A stretch of 64,000 nt of DNA from an uncultured Acetatifactor sp. Its GTDB lineage: Bacteria > Bacillota > Clostridia > Lachnospirales > Lachnospiraceae. The DNA is taken from NCBI GenBank assembly GCA_934426825.1, contig CAKRYI010000011.1, positions 12,942 to 76,941 of the forward strand, written 5' to 3'. Every line of letters starts with the position of its first letter. Within the stretch, counting starts at the first letter, position 1. Of this stretch, positions 60,821 to 64,000 are shown piece by piece. The position numbers and the translations under genes are program-made. The notes below the pieces were generated by a model that searched no databases, was not told the DNA's origin, and worked only from the letters and a program-made list of their open reading frames with translations.

Positions 60821-61423
60821 GTGAATAACAATCGGAAAGAGGAAATCATTCTGGCAACCATGGAACTGGCTGCCAAAAGCGGTCTGGCAAATGTCTCCAT
60901 GAGCATGATTGCAGATAAAATCGGAATAAAAAAGCCATCCCTTTACAAACATTTTGCTTCCAAAGAGGAAATCGTGGAAGCAATGTATCAGTTTCTGCGA
61001 AATCAGGCAAAAGAAAAGTCCCATGTAGGGGTTATGGATTACAGCACTCTGTTTGCGGGGAAGACGGCATTGGAAATATTGGAAACCGTGGTGGGGGGCT
61101 ATATCCAAATGAACCAGCAGGAACAAATGCTTAATTTTTACAAAATTATTTACGCAGAGCGAAGCGTCCAGCCGATGGCAGCAAGGATTATGGCAGAAGA
61201 AACGGAAAAAATGATTTTGGCAACAAAGCAGTTGTTCTATGCAATGGAGGTTCACAGAATTTTGCATTTTCATAATGCGGATATGAGTGCGGTGAGCTTT
61301 GCCATGACGATACACGGACTGATGGATTACGGACTTGACCGAAGCGCAATGGGAGAGGAATCCGTAGACAAGGCATTGTTTAAGGAGTACCTTAAATGGT
61401 TTTGTGAAGAAAATCCGGCTTAG
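60821..61423 (+). CDS. TetR-family transcriptional regulator (2)
   Basis: 200 residues with a GTG start behind GCGGAGGAATCAA. The helix-turn-helix is clear (KEEIILATMELAAKSGLANVSMSMIADKIGIKKPSLYKHFASKEEIVEAM). The C-terminal domain is long and Met-rich. It lies 23 bases before the DUF998 membrane protein, which is the probable target. Except for the helix-turn-helix it shares little with the first TetR protein of this region, so it is not a recent duplicate. Confidence 0.93.
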   Translation: MNNNRKEEIILATMELAAKSGLANVSMSMIADKIGIKKPSLYKHFASKEEIVEAMYQFLRNQAKEKSHVGVMDYSTLFAGKTALEILETVVGGYIQMNQQEQMLNFYKIIYAERSVQPMAARIMAEETEKMILATKQLFYAMEVHRILHFHNADMSAVSFAMTIHGLMDYGLDRSAMGEESVDKALFKEYLKWFCEENPA

Positions 61424-61446
61424 GTTCGGCAAAAGAGGGATTTGTG

Positions 61447-62076
61447 ATGAAAAAGAATTTATTGAACTATTGCGGATTATTGGGTGTGGTTGCTTTCCTT
61501 TCCTACACGGCGGCTGTGGTATTTTCGCCACTGGCATATCCGGGGTATGACTGGATGGCACAGGCAGTCAGTGATTTAAGTGCTGCAAATGCACCATCCC
61601 TGACCTTATGGAACCGGTTAAGCTGTCTGTATAGCGCATGTACGTTGGTGTGTGCCATGATGGTGTGCGTGGGAATACAGGGAAGAAAAACCAGATTGCT
61701 CCGGGTTGGAATTTACCTGTTTACAGTGATGGAATGGGTGTCGGCGGTTGGATTTGGAATGTTTCCGTTAAGTGACAGTGGGTATGCCGGCACCTTTCAG
61801 GATAAGATGCACATTCTTTCAACGATATTGGTAGTGATTTTGTCCATCGTGTCACTGCTGGTGATTATTGTCGCGGGAATCAGGGATAAAAGCTGTCGTT
61901 CCTATGGAATCTTTGCTGCGATTGCACTGGGAATGATGTTAGTGGGAGCACTTGGCATGAATATTGTTCCCAAAGAATACTTTGGGATTGTGGAAAGATT
62001 CAGCGTATTTGCGGCAACGGGATTCAATGCAGTGCTGGGAGTGCATCTGTATCAAATGGATTTATTAGAGAAGTAA
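61447..62076 (+). CDS. DUF998-family membrane protein
   Basis: 209 residues with six hydrophobic helices. The ATG at 61447 follows GAGGGATTTGTG; a GTG three bases upstream is also possible. It starts MKKNLLNYCGLLGVVAFLSYTAAV and has the DUF998 family phrases YDWMAQAVSDLSAANAPS and MFPLSDSGYAGTFQDKMHILST. The family has no settled function; the QDKMHILST region with a conserved His is a loop between helices 3 and 4. It follows TetR (2) closely and is likely its target. No partner transporter gene is present. Confidence 0.88.
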   Translation: MKKNLLNYCGLLGVVAFLSYTAAVVFSPLAYPGYDWMAQAVSDLSAANAPSLTLWNRLSCLYSACTLVCAMMVCVGIQGRKTRLLRVGIYLFTVMEWVSAVGFGMFPLSDSGYAGTFQDKMHILSTILVVILSIVSLLVIIVAGIRDKSCRSYGIFAAIALGMMLVGALGMNIVPKEYFGIVERFSVFAATGFNAVLGVHLYQMDLLEK

Positions 62077-62143
62077 TCCCAGCTTAGAGGACTTGGAATT
62101 CATGAAAAAGGATTGCAAACTTTAATGGGAGGTGAACAGTGGA

Positions 62144-62326
62144 ATGAAGGTAATAATCCCCGATAAGTGGATTTTATGTCCATGTTGTGGTGCAAAGACC
62201 AGAACGCAGATATTGGATAGTACGGAATTAAAGAATTTTCCGTTGTTTTGTCCAAAATGTAAAAAGAGTTTTATTATTGATACCAAGAATCATGAGATGG
62301 AATATCGGGAGAACGCCGGACGCTGA
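62144..62326 (+). CDS. Cysteine-rich KTR-domain protein
   Basis: Small 60-residue protein starting MKVIIPDKWILCPCCGAKTR. GGGAGGTG lies nine bases ahead of the ATG; GTG at 62132 is rejected. Two CxxC pairs (CPCCGAKTR and CPKCKKSF) form a zinc ribbon, and the KTR tripeptide gives the family its name. I associate this family with integrative conjugative elements of the Tn916/Tn1549 kind in Firmicutes, where it often accompanies cargo or regulators. No other element gene is visible in the window, so it may be a relic or a chromosomal member. It is followed directly by a terminator. Confidence 0.85.
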   Translation: MKVIIPDKWILCPCCGAKTRTQILDSTELKNFPLFCPKCKKSFIIDTKNHEMEYRENAGR

Positions 62327-62364
62327 GACGCAGAGCAGAAAATATTTTTTGCCTGCGTCTTTTA
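62326..62364 (+). terminator. Terminator after the KTR gene
   Basis: AGACGCAG (62326-62333) pairs perfectly with CTGCGTCT (62353-62360), then TTTT. The stem begins inside the stop codon of the KTR gene. Confidence 0.8.
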
Positions 62365-62568
62365 ATATGGCAGAAATGTAAACAGTTGTAAACGGCGCCG
62401 AAATTGGTGCTATGTCGTATTCGTATCAGTTAGAGACTGGCGTTGTGAGAGTATACGGATAACTAAAACAGGAGATAAAAAGTGATTGATAAGTTACTGA
62501 ACGGTTACTATAATTACAGGTAACCGAATGGTAACTTTGAAAAGGAAAGAAAAATAACCGGAGATAAA
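62365..62568. other. Non-coding stretch before the yaaA remnant
   Basis: No gene is supported here. It holds a perfect inverted repeat CGGTTAC/GTAACCG (62502-62508 and 62520-62526) and a 13-codon GTG frame (VIDKLLNGYYNYR) from about 62482 behind AGGAGA. Three further GGTAAC-like repeats occur within 60 bases. It may be the remains of the yaaA gene's leader; nothing more can be said. Confidence 0.4.
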
Positions 62569-62742
62569 TTGGTAACAAAAGGTACCTATGCCAAGATGGC
62601 TCGTGGTGAAATGGTCAGATTCATGGCGGAAAATAATATTGAAAATCCGGTGGAGATTCAGAAATTTGACAGACTCGGATATTCGTTTAGGTCTGATTTA
62701 TCTTCAGATTCAGAATATGTTTTTGAACGCAAAATAAAATAG
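62569..62742 (+). pseudogene. 3' remnant of yaaA (peroxide stress protein, DUF328)
   Basis: 57 codons in frame to TAG at 62740, reading TKGTYAKMARGEMVRFMAEN, then PVEIQKFDRLGYSFRSDLSS and DSEYVFERK. This is the conserved C-terminal end of YaaA, whose full length is about 250 residues; YaaA lowers free iron under peroxide stress. The first 190 or so residues are missing and no start codon with ribosome site is at hand. It lies directly in front of the PerR-type operon, so an intact yaaA probably once stood beside a peroxide regulator. Confidence 0.8.
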
Positions 62743-62779
62743 TTATTCAGGTAAAAGATGCTCAGTTTGACAGCTTTTA

Positions 62780-62862
62780 TAATAATGAGAATTATTACTA
62801 TTTTTATTGACGACAGGATAATTGTGGTATATAATCCTTATTAAGAACTAATCCTAATAAGG
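62780..62862 (+). promoter_or_regulatory. Promoter and Fur/PerR-like palindromes of the perR-rubrerythrin operon
   Basis: TTGACG (62807-62812), 17-base spacer, TATAAT (62830-62835). Upstream, AATAAT-GAGA-ATTATT (about 62781-62796) resembles a Fur-type box. Downstream a perfect CCTTATTA-N11-TAATAAGG (62836-62862) covers the start of transcription and the ribosome site. Both positions fit autorepression by the Fur-family protein encoded next. Confidence 0.7.
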
Positions 62863-62869
62863 AGGACGA

Positions 62870-63277
62870 ATGACAAGTAGGAGAAATACCATTCAAAAAG
62901 ATCTTGTAAGAAATACCGTATACGAAATGAGAAGACACGTTACGGCAAATGAAGTGTATGAATTTATAAAAGAAGCATATCCAACAATTGGAAAGGGAAC
63001 TGTATATAGAAATCTTGATATATTGGTAGAGGAAGGTGCATTAAGAAAGGTTGAAGTTCCGGATGGACCGAACCGATTTGATTTTACATTGAAAAATCAT
63101 TACCATGTAAGATGTATAAAGTGCGGTGAAATTTTTGATGTGGATATGGATCAAATACCGGATTTGCTGGAAAGAATTCATAACACTCATGGAATTGAAT
63201 TTGTGGACTATGATATTTCATTTAAAGGCATTTGCCCGAAATGCAGGGAGAAGTTAAAGGAGGAACAGCATGGATAG
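62870..63277 (+). CDS. Fur-family regulator, PerR-like
   Basis: Metal-dependent repressor of 135 residues. The winged helix (TANEVYEFIKEAYPTIGKGTVYRNLDILVEEGALRKVEV) matches Fur/PerR. The metal-sensing region has HYHVRCIKCGE and the C-terminal ICPKCRE: two CxxC pairs that hold the structural zinc. The start ATG follows AAGGAGGACGA within the palindrome. The gene overlaps the next by eight bases, and that gene encodes rubredoxin and rubrerythrin modules that detoxify peroxide. This pairing is what makes PerR more likely than Fur or Zur. The residue deciding peroxide sensing could not be assigned surely, so no symbol is given. Confidence 0.9.
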   Translation: MTSRRNTIQKDLVRNTVYEMRRHVTANEVYEFIKEAYPTIGKGTVYRNLDILVEEGALRKVEVPDGPNRFDFTLKNHYHVRCIKCGEIFDVDMDQIPDLLERIHNTHGIEFVDYDISFKGICPKCREKLKEEQHG

Positions 63278-64000
63278 GAAAGCAATGTATAAGTTGAGTT
63301 ATGGACTGTTTATATTGACCGCTAAAGAAGCAGAAAAAGATAACGGATGCATCATTAATACAGCCATTCAGGCAGCTTCGGAACCAAACCGGTTAAGTAT
63401 CTGTGTAAATAAGGCAAATTATACGCATGATATGATTCAAAGAACCGGAAAATTTACTGTATCAGTCTTAAGTCAGAAGGCACAATTTGAATTGTTCAAA
63501 CATTTTGGCTTCCAATCAGGAAGAGATACCAATAAGTTTGAAGCATTTGAGCAGTGTGCCAGGGGTACAAATGGTATTTATTATATTACAGAAGGTACAA
63601 ATGCATACATTTCTGTGACAGTTACTAAAACAGAGGACTTGGGTTCCCATACAATGTTTATCGGTGAGATAACCGATATGGAAGTTTTAAGCAATGTTCC
63701 TTCAGTAACATATGATTATTATCAGAATAATATTAAGCCTAAGCCACAGGCAGTCGGAATAACCGAGGATGGACAGACAATATGGCGTTGCAGAATTTGT
63801 GGATATGAATATGTAGGAGAAGAATTGCCGGATGATTTTATATGTCCTTTGTGTAAGCATCCAGCATCAGATTTTGAAAAAGTTGTAAAGAAAACGGAGG
63901 TAAAAGAGATGGCAGATAACAAGTATGCAGGAACACAGACAGAGAAGAATTTACAGGAGGCATTTGCGGGAGAGTCTCAGGCAAGAAATAAGTATACCTA
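63270..64000 (+). CDS. Flavin reductase-rubredoxin-rubrerythrin fusion, 3' truncated by window edge
   Basis: Open frame from ATG at 63270 (behind AAAGGAGGAACAGC) to the window end without a stop. Residues about 1-150 are a flavin reductase domain (MYKLSYGLFILTAKEAEKDN, CIINTAIQAASEPNRLSI). Residues about 170-205 are a rubredoxin with CRICGYEYVGEELPDD and CPLCKHPASDF (Cys174, Cys177, Cys192 and Cys195 bind one iron). From residue 214 (MADNKYAGTQTEKNLQEAF, then GESQARNKY) comes the start of rubrerythrin, a diiron peroxidase. The first two form the high-molecular-weight rubredoxin type that passes electrons from NAD(P)H. A perfect ribosome site GGAGG (63896-63900) stands eight bases before the rubrerythrin ATG at 63909, so rubrerythrin may also be made separately. 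It is co-transcribed with the PerR-like gene. Confidence 0.88.
   Translation, partial: MDRKAMYKLSYGLFILTAKEAEKDNGCIINTAIQAASEPNRLSICVNKANYTHDMIQRTGKFTVSVLSQKAQFELFKHFGFQSGRDTNKFEAFEQCARGTNGIYYITEGTNAYISVTVTKTEDLGSHTMFIGEITDMEVLSNVPSVTYDYYQNNIKPKPQAVGITEDGQTIWRCRICGYEYVGEELPDDFICPLCKHPASDFEKVVKKTEVKEMADNKYAGTQTEKNLQEAFAGESQARNKYT

Noticed and set aside
1..64000. tRNA, rRNA and CRISPR array
   Set aside because: No cloverleaf-like segment, rRNA-like block or regularly spaced direct repeat series was found by eye. A covariance-model scan would be decisive for tRNA.

Overview
The window reads as chromosomal DNA of a Gram-positive anaerobe of the class Clostridia, most likely family Lachnospiraceae. 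The signs are strong AGGAGG-type ribosome sites, a T-box leader, a CIRCE element, GHKL/LytTR two-component proteins, a YtrA-type GntR/ABC operon, HemZ, and a four-gene block headed by proteins I recognise as DUF5717 and DUF5716, families I associate with this group. The genus cannot be fixed from sequence alone. No rRNA, tRNA, CRISPR array, prophage or complete insertion sequence was seen. Both ends cut genes: ilvE at the left and a flavin reductase-rubredoxin-rubrerythrin fusion at the right.

Layout. 1-6039: end of ilvE, sbcD-sbcC, and a PrsA-like foldase lipoprotein. 6054-7632: an ECF sigma factor with its RsiV-like anti-sigma factor. 7715-19918: a surface-protein locus. It holds a degenerate receiver protein, a 2568-residue secreted protein, a GHKL kinase with a LytTR regulator on the opposite strand, and a broken paralogue of the giant protein. 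A shared operator-like sequence lies in front of both surface-protein units. 20035-23510 (minus): cstA behind a T-box, and a MATE exporter. 23776-31998: a DUF3737 protein, a PatB/MalY-type C-S lyase, CIRCE-controlled htpG, a split chromate transporter, an orphan HipA-like kinase, and a SpoIID/peptidoglycan-binding protein on the minus strand. 32201-34146: a GntR-ABC operon. 34310-41300: the DUF5717-DUF5716-helical repeat-coiled coil block, the best candidate for an undescribed system. 41435-48263: purine genes purC, purF, purB, a purF paralogue lacking the glutaminase catalytic residues, and purA. 48322-58063: regulators and housekeeping genes including apt, rel, an MBL hydrolase and hemZ. 58416-64000: an accessory-looking stretch with two TetR genes, a decayed rsgA, a GNAT, DUF998, a Cys-rich KTR protein, a yaaA remnant, and a PerR-rubrerythrin oxidative-stress operon.

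How the parts work together. Purine synthesis, adenine salvage (apt) and the (p)ppGpp enzyme Rel lie close together, joining nucleotide supply to the stringent response. Envelope functions recur: foldase, sigma/anti-sigma pair, surface proteins, ABC exporter, SpoIID-like protein. A 91-bp structured repeat occurs twice, each time directly upstream of a gene start and in the same orientation as that gene. Gene starts were moved inward from the longest open frame wherever a ribosome site, promoter or family N-terminus supported it. All functional calls come from recognising motifs by eye; no database search was run.
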